This document shows positions 1 through 12,125 of a stretch of DNA of 64,000 nt, one piece after another. Source of the stretch: Mesocentrotus franciscanus (taxonomy: Eukaryota; Echinodermata; Echinoidea; Camarodonta; Strongylocentrotidae). The translations under genes and the position numbers were made by a program. The notes below the pieces were generated by a model. It was not told the DNA's origin, made no database searches, and saw nothing but the letters and a program-made list of their open reading frames with translations. The first letter of the stretch is position 1. Each line of letters begins with the position of its first letter. The stretch is taken from contig CP137675.1 in NCBI GenBank assembly GCA_037976565.1, positions 30,393,820 through 30,457,819 on the forward strand, in the 5' to 3' direction.

Positions 1-209
1 GTATAGCTTGTAGTGTGTGTTAAAATTCTGTATCTAGTAACTCACAGATCAAAGAGTAGACATTGAGGCCTTAGGTACACATACCTGTATTTTGTTAACC
101 CCTACTTGAAATTATTCACACAAAATAATTGTTGCAGCATTTTCGCAGGTGAATTTCTGTATGTGTGGAGAAGGCTTTAGGACTTTCATGTAGGACACAG
201 ACACTTATA

Positions 210-403
210 CAGTCAAACTCGCTTTAGCCACCACCTGTTTATAAAGACCACCTGTCTATAAAGACCACATTTTTTGTTTCCCTTGTATATGGTTTCTCCT
301 TGGAACTTGTACCAAAGGAACCTGTACATAAAGACCACCTGCAGATAAAGACCACTTTTTATGTTTCCCTTGAGTGCATGGTCTCTATAGACAGGTTTCA
401 CTG
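210..403. mobile_element. Tc1/mariner-like MITE (copy 1 of 3)
   Basis: A 194-bp element that begins CAGTCAAAC and ends TTTCACTG, flanked by TA on both sides (208-209 and 404-405). The interior repeats 'ataaagaccacctg' motifs. Related copies lie at 25842-26035 and 35961-36150. The TA duplication and inverted ends fit the Tc1/mariner superfamily. No transposase is present. Confidence 0.7.
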
Positions 404-502
404 TACATGTATATGCACAGAGTAGGTGATGGTCCTATTGTTTATTTTTAGACACTGACTTGTAGGGAGTATTATTATTATGACTGTTGTGCAAAAGGAT
501 CA

Positions 503-1002
503 NNNNNNNNNNNNNNNNNNNNNNNNNNNNNNNNNNNNNNNNNNNNNNNNNNNNNNNNNNNNNNNNNNNNNNNNNNNNNNNNNNNNNNNNNNNNNNNNNN
601 NNNNNNNNNNNNNNNNNNNNNNNNNNNNNNNNNNNNNNNNNNNNNNNNNNNNNNNNNNNNNNNNNNNNNNNNNNNNNNNNNNNNNNNNNNNNNNNNNNNN
701 NNNNNNNNNNNNNNNNNNNNNNNNNNNNNNNNNNNNNNNNNNNNNNNNNNNNNNNNNNNNNNNNNNNNNNNNNNNNNNNNNNNNNNNNNNNNNNNNNNNN
801 NNNNNNNNNNNNNNNNNNNNNNNNNNNNNNNNNNNNNNNNNNNNNNNNNNNNNNNNNNNNNNNNNNNNNNNNNNNNNNNNNNNNNNNNNNNNNNNNNNNN
901 NNNNNNNNNNNNNNNNNNNNNNNNNNNNNNNNNNNNNNNNNNNNNNNNNNNNNNNNNNNNNNNNNNNNNNNNNNNNNNNNNNNNNNNNNNNNNNNNNNNN
1001 NN
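503..1002. other. Assembly gap (500 N)
   Basis: Five hundred undetermined bases, a conventional scaffold gap size, so the true length is unknown. Open frames crossing it are artefacts. The SINE head immediately to its right may be cut by the gap. Confidence 0.99.
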
Positions 1003-1009
1003 AGTAAGT

Positions 1010-1215
1010 TAGTGGAGGTGTCGTGGTGCAAGTGGTTCATTCACTTGACTCTCAATCCAAGGGTTGAGGGTTTGAATCCCAGCCCGGCTCCAACAGACTC
1101 CTTTGGCTAACCATTAATCAGCATTTGCCACCTCTGGCAATTGCTGGGGTAATGGTAATTACAGTTCCCTCAGAAGAGTGGTATTAATCCTAATGTGGCT
1201 AATGTGGTGAAAAAG
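1010..1215 (+). mobile_element. tRNA-derived SINE (head and body)
   Basis: The segment GGAGGTGTCGTGGTGCAAG followed about 40 bases later by GGGTTTGAATCCC resembles RNA polymerase III A and B boxes. The flanks GGAGGTG and CGGCTCC can pair imperfectly as an acceptor stem, with a cttg/caag anticodon-like stem between. The T arm is degenerate and there is a non-tRNA body downstream ('ccctcagaagagtggtattaatcc'-like), so a SINE is more likely than a working tRNA. A related body with an (ATT)n tail is at 4765-4838. Confidence 0.55.
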
Positions 1216-1570
1216 ACCAAATTATTTATAATTGTTTTATGTTTATCTTCCATTTGCTCATAACCTGGGTTATGGCCATGCAGGAACATAGGGGCATCGG
1301 AAGTCAGAACATAAGGGCAGAGCAAATCGCATTTTATTGAAATCATGTACATGTAATTAGTTTTAAAGAAAAATTAGACTAATAATTTGGCTGATATCAG
1401 AAGTGTGACATGTTGTCAAGCTTAAGACAACAGAACAATAAATCCACAAGCATTGCTGAAGTAAGTCTGCCCGGTTAAAATGTTAATGTTCTCTCAAATT
1501 TTTAAGCTGTTAGTCGATAGCTAATCTGCTATGTTTCATTCAATGAAATATGTTTTATTTGATTACATAG

Positions 1571-1647
1571 TGGAACCACATGAGGCAGTGGAACAAAGAG
1601 AACAGAAAATCCGACAAATTACAGATGCTCTGCATGAAGGTATTTAG
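1571..1647 (+). CDS. Candidate exon of an unidentified upstream gene
   Basis: A polypyrimidine-poor but plausible acceptor (gattacatag) precedes an open segment that reads EPHEAVEQREQKIRQITDAL and then HE. A possible donor (gaag|gtattt) lies after 1639; if it is not used, the frame runs GI and stops at TAG 1645-1647. It could therefore be an internal phase-1 exon of 69 bp or a terminal exon. The peptide is charged and helix-prone. I do not recognise the protein. The rest of the gene would be to the left of this window or in the gap. Confidence 0.4.
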
Positions 1648-2228
1648 ACAAAGGGATAGAAGATAATTGCTAAGCTTCGTTTTGAGTGGTGGAATTCACC
1701 TTCGAGAATGATTTAAAATGCAGATTATTAATATTTGTCAGTACAAATGTTTGTAACCATGATAATCAATATCTTGACCACAAAAAGTTGACCCAGGAAT
1801 ATTAATGGGAAATATTTTGTGAAGATGAAAATACCACTTTTATGTTGCATTTACTGATTTACCGTGCATATGGATCCTACGTGTTTCATGTATGAAAGAC
1901 AGGCGTTTGTTACTGAACTGTCTTGCTTCATCGCAACGTTATGTCCCCAGGGAGTGGAGAATGTGCACACAGTGTGTGCGGGCAAGCACTGAATCCAATG
2001 ACCGGGTAATAGTATATCTGTAAAGCGCCTAGAGACATTTGTATTAAGTGCTATATAAAAGCTGAATATTGTTATTATTAAACTGAAGAGGGCACTGTTC
2101 ACCAATAGAAACTGGCAGTGATTTAGTAGAGAAATTTCACCTTTCATGTGTTCACTTTCCATGTCTTTCTGTCTGTATGTCTCTCTCTCTGTCTCCTTCT
2201 CTCTCTGTGTGTCTCTCTCTGTGTATCC

Positions 2229-2309
2229 ATCCCTCCCTCCCTCCCTCCCTCCCTCCCTCCCTCCCTCCCTCCCTCCCTCTCTCCCTCTCTCCCTCTCTCC
2301 CTCCCTCTA
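2229..2309. repeat. (CTCC)n simple repeat
   Basis: An uninterrupted run of CCCT units preceded by CT/TCTG-rich sequence from about 2160. It produces spurious Ser/Pro/Leu open frames. Confidence 0.95.
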
Positions 2310-3578
2310 TGAACTTATCCTTTTACTTATCTGTTCATAAGAACATCCCTTTCCTTGCAATGCATATTCCACAGTATTGAGGAAATGTTTCATTCCAAAT
2401 TGCAGAATGATTTCATGTATATTTCATTATTTTTGCCACTTGCCTAGCATTTTCTTTCAACATGTACCTGAACGTGCATGCCTTCTTTGTTCGTTTTCTT
2501 TGTTCATATTTTTGTCTTTCAATTCTTTATAGCTACTCACCAAAATCTCAAATCATTTTTAATATTTCTTTCATGTATATCAATTAATATTTGAATCCTC
2601 ATAAATTTGCTCATCATTTGTCATTCCATCTATGCCTCTTTTTTGCACTTATTAATCAGTTTAAAATTGATATGTAATTTTCGTGACATTTCGTAACATC
2701 TCGTAAATATTTGTCTTTCACAGCATTAGGAGCTACAGAATATTTTCAGCTTATTAGGTTTATGTATATTTAGCTTGCAAATACTTAGTTTTTGAATATC
2801 ATTATTTCAATGCCATACATTTTTTTAAAGTGTCTTTCTTCCATATGATTGAGTATTATTGTGTTCAGAGCTGTATACATGTGAACAGAGTTACTCTTTA
2901 GATACTACCATATCTCATTTACCAGTATGAATGATAGCGTTATATTTTACCTAAGCCAAGTGATTTTGCCATTGTGTGTGTAATGCCATGTACACAGAAC
3001 TGTTCAGAGTTTGCAATGTTTAACAAGATTTTTGATTTATTAATTTTAATTTATGTTCTTAAATTCCAATACATTCTATTACATTGTATACTTAATTTTC
3101 TATTGACTATTTGACTTTAGAGTCAACAAATTATACCAACATGGTATGTTTGAAAATGTAACTGCATCACCATTTATTAACAAACACTGTTAAAAACTAA
3201 TTTACTTTCCTCTTACAATGTTTGAATACATAAGTACAGTGTAGTGATCTTTCTTTTATATAAGAGCAATGCATGTTTATGATGTCATTTTTTTTAAATC
3301 TGGAAAGCATTTGAAATTTCGGTATAACATCTTGACATCATGCCTATATGGAGTTACAGAAAATATATTGTTTGCATTTCTTTTCTAAATTTTGAATAGA
3401 TAGTGATATCTTTTTTGACATGGTTAATTTTATAAAATTGTTAATAGTATTAAAATGACATACCGGGTATACCTTTTAATTTACATTATATACTTGTATG
3501 TATGAAATTAATTTTCATCAATTTTTGATGAACTTTGTACTTTCAACTTCCAAAATGTTCAAATCTTGAAAAGAAAGT

Positions 3579-3722
3579 AATAATAATAACAACATTTATA
3601 ATGCGCACATATCCAAGGCATGCTCAAGGCACCTTAACAAATTTGAGAAATTATTACCCCGGCTTTAGCTGTGCTGCCATTACGGTGCTCTAGCATTTCA
3701 AGGAATTAATTCCTGCCAAGTA
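3579..3722 (-). mobile_element. Retroelement 3' tail (minus strand)
   Basis: Read on the minus strand, the segment contains 'agccggggtaataa' and 'gccttgagcatgcc' motifs and ends in 'cattataaatgttgttattatta'. This is the usual look of CR1/L2-like LINE or SINE tails in deuterostomes. No coding part is seen. Confidence 0.45.
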
Positions 3723-4601
3723 GTTATTCATCCATATGGTAACTAGATTATAAACAATATATGCCTTTTTTTTAGCATGGAATTGCTTTATTGTAATTTT
3801 GATGTATTTCTACTTCTACTTTCGCACTTGACAAAAATAGGTGATTTCATGTTAATTGTGTGTTTTAATTTATTCGCTCACTGCTATCATGTGCAGTATT
3901 GCCTTAAACTTAATTTTGGTGCTCTATTCATCACTGATCGATTGCTTCCTGTACTGCTTAAATCTCACATTGGAATATTTTGTTATTCTCAAGTATAGTT
4001 TTTAAATTTCTTGTGAACAAAAAAATGTTGAGTACTAGTCTACAATCAGTAACATGCCATTAGGAACAAATTGTAAATATCAGTTGTTGCAGTGATCACT
4101 AAGACTTTCAAGAAATCAACTGAAGGGCAATTTTAATACCTAATCTGTATATCCCATAAAAATCATATTCCAATTACATCATATTTCATTGTAATATATG
4201 CTTATTGCAATATGTTATGGACAAGGCAATTCAAAATTGGCCTTAGCTTGATTTTTTGAAGGTCTTTGTGGTCGTGTTTATAATACTTGCTCAATTCAGC
4301 AATTTATTGTACTATTTTACTTGTGTATCACAATGTGTATGTGCATTATGCCAACTTTAATTCAAATTTAGACCACATGCAGGATCATGTTATATTATTA
4401 AAGCAATTGATTTTATATTTTGCATGCATGTTGAATCAAATTATGATTGCTTGCAATTAATGATTTCTCTGCTTTGAATAAATAAAGTCATTAAGACGTA
4501 TCAAGATTTGCCAACAAGAAATACTTGTAACATCCTCTTCATTTCCTTGAGTTGGCTTGACTTAAGCGGAGTAATAACAATAACCAGTGTCATTGATTAG
4601 G

Positions 4602-4726
4602 AGAGTTTGGCCAACCCAGTTCGAGTTGGACACAATATGGCGACGACGACTGCTTTGTTGGGCAAACACAAAACAAAAGAATATATGCCATGTTGTGACC
4701 CAGTGAAACCAAGTTGGCCAAACTCT
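4602..4726. mobile_element. Small foldback element
   Basis: Inverted ends GAGTTTGGCCAAC and GTTGGCCAAACTC bound about 125 bp of unique sequence, immediately left of a SINE-like body (4765-4838). The arms are short, so this is a weak call. Confidence 0.4.
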
Positions 4727-4843
4727 GTGTATAGATGGCTCTGACAATAACATGATTGCAGGGCCCTCAGGGAGAACAGTATTAATACTGATGAGGCTAT
4801 CCTGGGTAAACAGGAAATATTATTATTATTATTATTGTTATGG

Positions 4844-4983
4844 CAGGGCTCCACACTAACTTCATGGTCCTGGACATTTTAGAGTCTGTATGCAAAAGGT
4901 GCTTAAAATGTTGACATTTTTGGGATTCAGACTTAGATTTTGGGTGTCTGTGTGTCCCGGGGGCTTGTTAGTGTTGAGCCCTG
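4844..4983. mobile_element. hAT-like MITE, CAGGGCTC family (copy a)
   Basis: Inverted ends CAGGGCTCCACACTAAC and GTTAGTGTTGAGCCCTG, 140 bp apart. Related copies are at 25436-25537, 34470-34645 and 36947-37105. The larger hAT element at 4988 is inserted just outside its right end, in sequence that includes the last bases of this element. Confidence 0.6.
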
Positions 4984-4987
4984 CCTA

Positions 4988-6832
4988 CAGAGGCGGCGGA
5001 GCGACTTCCAAAGTGGGGGGGGGCACCAACAAAAAAGGGCACTTTCTGGAAAAAAGGGCACCTTCAAAGGAAAATCTCAAAGCGAAAATATACAAGTTTT
5101 AGACATTGGTATATACCCCTATATTGTGATTACATTATGAGGGATGATTTTAATATTTGTTTCTCTTTATAGATATTGGTTAAGCATCATACTTTGCAGT
5201 TGGGTGCGATGGTCTGAAAATTCATTTTGCGAGCGAGCAAAGCGAGTGAGCCAAAAGAGCGAGGAAAATTTTAAAGATTTGTGAGGTTGCAGTGCGAAAA
5301 ATTTCATCTTATAAAGAGGAAAAATCCAATCTTGATGGGATTATAAGCACATTCTCATAACGGAAGACTGAAAAGACCTTTGATAAGTAACATAATTATA
5401 ACATCTATAAATGCGAGCGAGCGAGCTTTGGGGGAAATTGCTCTTAGTCGCTTGAAATTAGGGGCACGTTTAATGATGAGAAAAATTGAGAGGAAAAGGG
5501 GACACTTACCAAAAGGGATAAGACACTTATTAGAAAAGAAAAGCAGCACGTGTCAAAGTACAAAGGCTAATTACCAGAGGTGAAAATGGAGCACTTCTTA
5601 CACCTAAACAAAGAGGCACTTATGAGAATGGGAAATGGGCATTTGTCGACGGAAAAGAGGCACCCGTCAGATTTTGATAGGGGCTTTTATAAGAAGTGAA
5701 AAAGGGCATTTCTGAAAAGGGATAGGTTCCTTATTAAAAAGAAAAAGGGGCACGTATCATTGTTAAAATGGTAATTATCAGAGGTGAAAAGAGGCACTTA
5801 TCGCATCTGAAAAGGGGCAATGACCATATATGAAAAGAGGCACTTATAAGAATGAAAAATGGGCACTAATAATAAAGGGAAATGTGCATTTGTTGAAAAA
5901 AGGGGCACCGATCAGATTTTAATAGGGGCATTTATCGGAGGTGAAAGGGGGGCTTTTATTAGAAGTGGCTCTTATTAAAAAGAAAAAGAGGCACATGCTA
6001 AAATAAACGGGGCACTTATCAGAGATGAAATGAGGTAATCATGAGAAGGGGAAGGGGCACTTATAAGAAGGAAAAAGAGCTTTTATTAGGAAGGAAAAGG
6101 GGACGTGTCAAAATAAAAGTGACATTTATTAGCGATGAAAATAGCACTTATCAGGAGGGAAGGGGCACTTGTCAAAGTAAAACGAGTATCTCTCAGAATT
6201 GAATAGAGTCATTTACAAGAGATGAAAAGGGACACTTATGAGAATGAAAAGGAACTATTTTCATAGGTAAAAAGGGGCACTAATGAGAAGGGGCTCTTTT
6301 TTAATAGGGGCACTTATCATAAGGAAAAGGGGCACTTATTAGAAATGAAAGGGGGCACATGTGAAAATATAAGGTGCGTTTATCCGAGTTAAACGGGGGT
6401 AGTTATTAAAAGGGGAAGGGGCACTTCTTACAAAGGAAAGGGGGCACTTGTCAAAGCAAAAGGGCACCTCTCAGATTTGAATAGGACAGTTATCAGAGGT
6501 GAAGGGGTCGCTCATCAAAAGTGAAAAAGGGCGCTTCTCGTACCTGAAAAGGGGCACTTACTAGAGATTAAAAAGAGCACTTATGAGATTGGAAAATGGA
6601 CACTTATTGCAAAGGAAAATGGGAACTTGTTGAAGGAAAATGGGTAAGTGTCAAAATAAAAGGGGCACTTTATATCAGAGGTGGTAAGAGGAAGGGCACT
6701 TTAAAAATTAAAAGGGCACTTGTCAAAGTAAAAGGGGCACTTTTCCTATGTAAAAAGGGGCACTTTTGGGGTACTTGAAAAAGTGGGAGGGCACTGTGCC
6801 CCCCTGTCCCCCCCCCCGGAACGCCGCCTCTG
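4988..6832. mobile_element. Non-autonomous hAT element with internal minisatellite
   Basis: The ends CAGAGGCGGCG and CGCCGCCTCTG are perfect inverted repeats, flanked by an exact 8-bp duplication CCTGCCTA (4980-4987 and 6833-6840). Both are hAT hallmarks. Most of the 1845-bp interior is a degenerate tandem array of about 20-25-bp units built around AGGGGCACTTATCAGA, spelled many slightly different ways from about 5030 to 6790. The left interior holds 'gcgagcgagcaaagcgagtg'. No transposase frame exists. Confidence 0.85.
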
Positions 6833-6840
6833 CCTGCCTA

Positions 6841-8313
6841 TGTATTATACATGTATGTGATGTGAGCTAGGTGTGTGAAAATGTTTGTGTAACTTGTTGA
6901 AAGGGGAAATCCATGGCAATTTATTTATTTTCCCCTTCTATTTAATGTTTTAAAATTATTAAAATTGATCAATTTGTGATTGAAAGGAGACTTAACAAGA
7001 TAGATGTGGTTTGCGAAGACCTAATTGTTGGCATAGTAAATCAGTAGTGACATCAGACAGGGAAAGGGCAAGGGGGCATTAGACCCCTCCCCCACCGAGT
7101 CAACTCCTTTACCCACAGTTTACCTCCCCCAGTCAGCTCACATATCAGTCTATAGTAGAGTTTTGTGGGGGGGGTGATATAAGTTCAGTCTTTATTCATT
7201 CTTCAGTTTAAAAAACCTGTAAATAATTAAATATATACAAAGAATTTCAAGGTAAAATTCATCATGATCGTACATTGAATTAATTTATATAAAATAAGAA
7301 GAATAAAAAAGGCCATCATTAAAAAAGCCTATTGAGGTTCGACAGATTGATTGTCACCAGAATTGGCAAGTCATAACATTGATATTTCGGTGGAAGAGAA
7401 AAAGTAAGGTAAAACAAAGACACACACTTTTATTGGCTATCTCCGCCCCTCTCAACAGAATGTGTTCTCAAATTTCCAGTTTTTTTTAAAAATATTTAAA
7501 AAACACTTGCCTTTGGCCCCCCCCCCCCTCCCTCCGATATAAATTGAATTCAATTTAATTTATTAAAACCATATACAAAAGCAAAACATACAATAGAAAA
7601 TAGAATACATAAAATATACAAAATACAAAAGCAAGTATTATGGTCAAAACCACAAGGAAGCAAATTGCTTAAAAATACTCTTTGGAAACCTTGTAAAACT
7701 ACATGTTTATGAAATGTTCATACATATAACACATAGAATTCTACTTGTGTGTGTATTTTTTTACCAGCACAAAGATATTCAACGACAATTTTTTTGTGGG
7801 GGGGGGGGTCAGATTTCAGTATATTTTCTGAAAAATTTCAGGAGTTAGATATTGGATGTAGAGCAAAATTTCTCACTATTCTTCAGGCAGGTTCAACCTG
7901 CATAAAATCAACAAGCAGGCTCATATCCTTGCTGATAATTTATACTTATACTGATTAATCTTATACCATATGGGACCGTTGAAGGCCTACTGTTTTTATT
8001 CAAAACCAGTTAGAGTAATAACGACCTTCAGAATTTTGGAGGTAGGCCAACAAATTTCCCTGTGAATTGATATGACCATTTAAAAAAAATCTGTCAAGAT
8101 ATAATAGCATCAAATGTGTTGTAACCTTCACACTTCAGATTTTGTTTTCGTAAGAGAAAACATCATCAGTGTGTCTCGGCTTCGTTGATTCCTATATTCA
8201 AAAGAATTTTCTTTGTTGGATGACGGGCAAAAATTGTGTCACCTCTATTCCCATAAACAGACTGAGGCAGACTCATTCTGGAAGTATGGCGAATGGGCAC
8301 ACTGAAGCAGGGG
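6841..8313. other. Non-coding; poly-C/G tracts only
   Basis: No exon or bounded element recognised. There are homopolymer C/G runs near 7160, 7515 and 7798, and AT-rich blocks at 7545-7660 resembling retroelement tails on the minus strand. Confidence 0.5.
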
Positions 8314-8321
8314 CTCTAAAG

Positions 8322-8477
8322 CAGAAGCGTGTTCTAGAAGAATAGTTTATGAGGGGCTTGGGGTTCTTACATTCATGCTCCACATGTGTATCGTCAACAT
8401 TTTGTGGGAGGACTTGGATTTTTTGCGGGGGCTTGAGCACCATCCCCCTCCTCCAAACCCCTCGAGAACAGCTACTG
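8322..8477. mobile_element. hAT-like MITE
   Basis: Imperfect inverted ends CAGAAGCGTGTTCTAGAAG and CCCCTCGAGAACAGCTACTG, flanked by a near-perfect 8-bp duplication, ctctaaag (8314-8321) and ctctaaat (8478-8485). It is 156 bp long and non-coding. Confidence 0.65.
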
Positions 8478-8973
8478 CTCTAAATATGAGCGTCATTAAG
8501 AAATTTATTAGTATTTGTTCTAAATGTATCATTACATTCCTTTGAGTTTTTCTGAAAGTTTAAGCATATCTAGACTTATTTTTGGATGTCGATTTGCAGT
8601 TCGAAGAGGGTGGGGGTGCTTGCGTTCTACCATAACTTAATAACCAGAATCGTATTTCGCGGTGTTCAGTCGTCAGCTAGTGATTATAATTGACCTTTGC
8701 GTTTCATTGTTTCTTTGTGTTCCAATTTTTAGCACTTGCCGAATCCACCATTTTGTGTCTTTGTTTTGTATCTACATGTATTTCCACAACAAAATTTGTT
8801 TTTTCAATTCATGATTCAGATTCGACATAATTGTTATTCCATTTAACTCTCGTATGAGTATGCAATTAAATTGGTATAATCAGACATACAGACGTTAATA
8901 CCTTTAGTGGCAGGAACCACAATACATTAATAGATTTACCCTCCCCTCCTCATATTCATATACACCCTCGAAG

Positions 8974-8974
8974 G

Positions 8975-9018
<44 letters not shown>

Positions 9019-9019
9019 G
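8974..9019. repeat. (GTT)n microsatellite
   Basis: About fifteen uninterrupted GTT units. Confidence 0.97.
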
Positions 9020-10859
9020 ATGTATGTGTTTTTTGGGGGGGACGGGGGTATTATGTTATCAGGCTGCCATGTGGATTTTAAAAAATAGATGTCAACTTAA
9101 AATCAATTTTAATTTTACAACCTGGCGATTCGATTAATTTCAAGTCGGGGACTTTGCCTCCAGCGGGCACAGGACTACCGCATCACTCATCGTCTTCACA
9201 CCTTGCTGATAAATTACGTCACATCATCAACACCTCCACCCCTCTCTTCCTGATGTGGTTCCTGTGGATTCACCCTGCGTGACCCGATATACCATCCCGG
9301 CTGGTCAAAGAGAGGGGCACTCTGTAATGTATGGGCAATCAGGAGTATATACATGTAAGTACAAAAAATGCTAAAAATGACGAGTTTAAAAGTATGCCTA
9401 CTACTTTTTGACAGGGTAGGGGGATCCTTAACAAAAATGTTCAGAAATTATTAGATATATTAAATCGATGTTGACTTTAATCCCGGACAACTATCCCTTC
9501 AACATTTACCACGTTCAGACAAATAACTCAGATGTAATCAAGTTGGAGGTGTAATCAAGTTGGAGGTATAGTTATCTGGGGGTAATTGTCCTATAGGGGT
9601 ATAGTTGTTCGGGGTTACACCCAGACGTTACTGTCTATCGGTTAGTTGACTAATGGAAAAATTTGTCCTACTCCTTGTTGCAATTTCTTCCAAAGATCTC
9701 ATCGTAGTGGGATCATAAGAAATTCAGTTTACTAACTATGCATGTATAATGACCCAAAGATGATCCTTACAAAAAAAATGTTTCTCATCTGAGTTTCTAT
9801 TCCAGTGGGATTCCTTTCATGAATTTGATATTTTGCAAGTACAAGTGATTTGAACCCTTGACCTTCCAGGGTGTCTGGAAATCATTTTATTTTGCGCCGC
9901 CGCGCTGGCCCATGCTTCAAGCCAATACACCGGGGGTTCCTCAAAAAACCACATAATTCATTTGACTCCGGGCTGACTGGGAGATCGGCCAAAAACTATA
10001 GTAAAAGTGTGAATTATGTGGTTTTTGCCACAAAATAATTGCCCGATGACGATAACGGGGTATGAGGGTCGCCTCCGGAAGAAATCGAGAGTTAGCAGGT
10101 TGTTTCGGGCCTCGGTGGACATGTTGGAAACGACTAGTGTGCAAGTGTAAACCTTTGTCAGCCGTAGTGCGTATTAGAGTGTCTGAATTTTGAGACTACG
10201 CAGACTGCGCGGTCTACTGCAAATCATTTGCCCCTGTACTGTAGCTGCTTGGGATATGACACTTATATTGATAGAGTTAGTCTCGGCTCAAAACTTCATG
10301 AAATTATGTTTCAATGTTAAATCAGAGTCTTTGCCTTGGAAGCAGACTAGGCAACAACTTGAATGTATACAGTGATCAAGTTCAGAACATCTCATTCTGC
10401 TGCTGTTAATGTTGGCTGACTACCCCCATCTTGATACTTCAGAGAAGATGGGGTCAGTAACCATGCTTCCTCCTCGAGAGAACAAATATGTTCTTCTTGC
10501 CATGGTTACGTTTCTCATGGCGGAACTGAAGTGACTCTCCTTATCAGTTGTTTGGTTACTATCTCTGTCATGTTGTTAATTGATGTTTATTAGCAACTAC
10601 GATTTCTTTTCTTGATTCTTAATTTCGGAAGTTGCTCATAAAAGTAATATGCAAAGTAATATCTTAGTGAAAAGTTTTACGATTCGGATCATCAAACTGT
10701 GAGAAAATGTTTTGTTCTTTGGCTCATGTCTTTGGGCTTCGGTCGATAGTATTATTCCAATAAATAAAACTATGAATACTCCTAATGTTATGAAAAACAA
10801 GCTATAAAATACGGCTTCTCTTATGGATTAAGAATTTACAGTATGTATAGCTTGTGGTC
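9020..10859. other. Non-coding with small hairpins
   Basis: No exon recognised. Features seen: a tandem duplication of 'gtaatcaagttggaggt' (about 9535-9567); an inverted repeat AAAAACCACATAATTCA (9944-9960) with its complement near 10011-10028; and a hairpin around 10418-10460 with arms ctgac/cccatctt and aagatggg/gtcag. Confidence 0.5.
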
Positions 10860-10867
10860 CTACCAGC

Positions 10868-11797
10868 CAGGCGCGGATCCAGAGGGGAGGCCGAGCGGGC
10901 CTTGGCCCCCCCCCCCCAGCAAAAAAAAAAAAAAAAAAAAGAAAGAAAGAGAGAGAAGAAAAAAAACAGGAAAGAAGGAAGAAGAAAAGAAAGGGGGAAA
11001 GAAGGAGATCAGGGGAGGGGCCGAAAGGGCCTTGCCTCCCAGGCTGTTACCTCCCCCCACCCATAGAAAAAATAACAGAGGAAGGAAAGGGAAAGAAAAA
11101 AGGAAAAGAGGAGATACAGGGAAGGAAAAAAAAGAGGAAGAAGAAAAGAAAAGAAGGGGGATATCAGTTGCAATTTTCCCGCCAACAAGTTGTGGATCGG
11201 GGAGGGGCAAAGACCATTGCCTCTACCCCCCCCCCAAAAAAAACAGTGAAGGTAGGGAAAGGGAAAGAGGAGAGCTAAAAGGAAACGAAACAGACGAAGA
11301 AGAAAAGAAAAGGTTGAAAAGAAGGGGAGATCACTCAGTTGCGATTAATTCCGCCAACAACGTGTGGATCGGGAGGGGGGCAAAAGCCCTTGCCTCCCCC
11401 AGCAAACCTAAAAGAGAGAGAAGGGAAAGGGAAATTTGTTGAAATGACATAATTTTCCGAGTTTTTTCCTCACTTTTTAGTAAATTATACTTTTTTATGC
11501 GTTTGTTGGAAAATAACAAATTCCTAAATTTACAGTCAGGCAAGAAATATGCTTATTTAGAGGCCGCGGAACTGCGGGGCTCGGGGGCATCGAGCCCCCA
11601 CCTTTTTTTGAAAAAAGTATATTTAAGAAAAATATAAAGAAAGAATAGTGACCTGCCAGTGTCACAAAATAATGAGGTATCAAAATATGCTCATCTGACC
11701 GTGATTAAATGCCTTAAAACCCTGAGCTTCCGGGTTATTTGGCTCGCATAATTTCAAATTTGGGCCTCCCCCCTAAGAAATCCTGGATCCGCGCCTG
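10868..11797. mobile_element. Non-autonomous hAT element with GA-rich tandem units
   Basis: The ends CAGGCGCGGATCCAG and CTGGATCCGCGCCTG are perfect inverted repeats. The flanking octamers ctaccagc (10860-10867) and ctaccacc (11798-11805) match at seven of eight positions, as a hAT target duplication would. The interior is AAAGGGAAAG-rich and carries about 170-190-bp repeat units marked by 'cccgccaacaa.gtgtggatcggg'. Long Lys/Arg/Glu frames here are composition artefacts. Confidence 0.8.
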
Positions 11798-12048
11798 CTA
11801 CCACCCGTCTGCCTGGAAAATGAAACCCAAGAAATATGAGCTGATTGCCTTATTAGAAATTGTCTTGAAATTACTCCAATTTGATTACTTAGCAGGGAAA
11901 ACAATAACTTCGAAGTTTACAATTTCCTAGGAAGCCATTCTCCAACGGGAGTCGCAATTTTGACTAATATAGTGATGTCAGAGTAGTACAACTTGTGATA
12001 TACCCACTGACCTGTATTTTGGTTACAATGTAGGACACTCGCCTAGGC

Positions 12049-12082
12049 GCGGATCAAGGGGAGCGAGCGGGCCTTGCCCCGC

Positions 12083-12125
<43 letters not shown>

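Larger units (their letters stand above)
1648..4486 (+). other. AT-rich non-coding stretch, possible 3' UTR
   Basis: If the exon at 1571 is terminal, this could be its long 3' UTR, because tandem AATAAA signals occur at 4477-4486 with no coding exon in between. Within it lie a LINE/SINE-like tail (about 2005-2080, 'aaagcgcctagagac...tattattatt'), a (CTCC)n tract and a minus-strand retroelement tail (3579-3722). UTR status is inference. Confidence 0.25.

Noticed and set aside
1010..1092. Functional tRNA gene
   Set aside because: The A and B boxes are present but the T arm and acceptor stem are imperfect, the anticodon loop is 8 bases, and a SINE-like body follows.
435..1110. Open frames across the N block
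   Set aside because: Unknown bases only.
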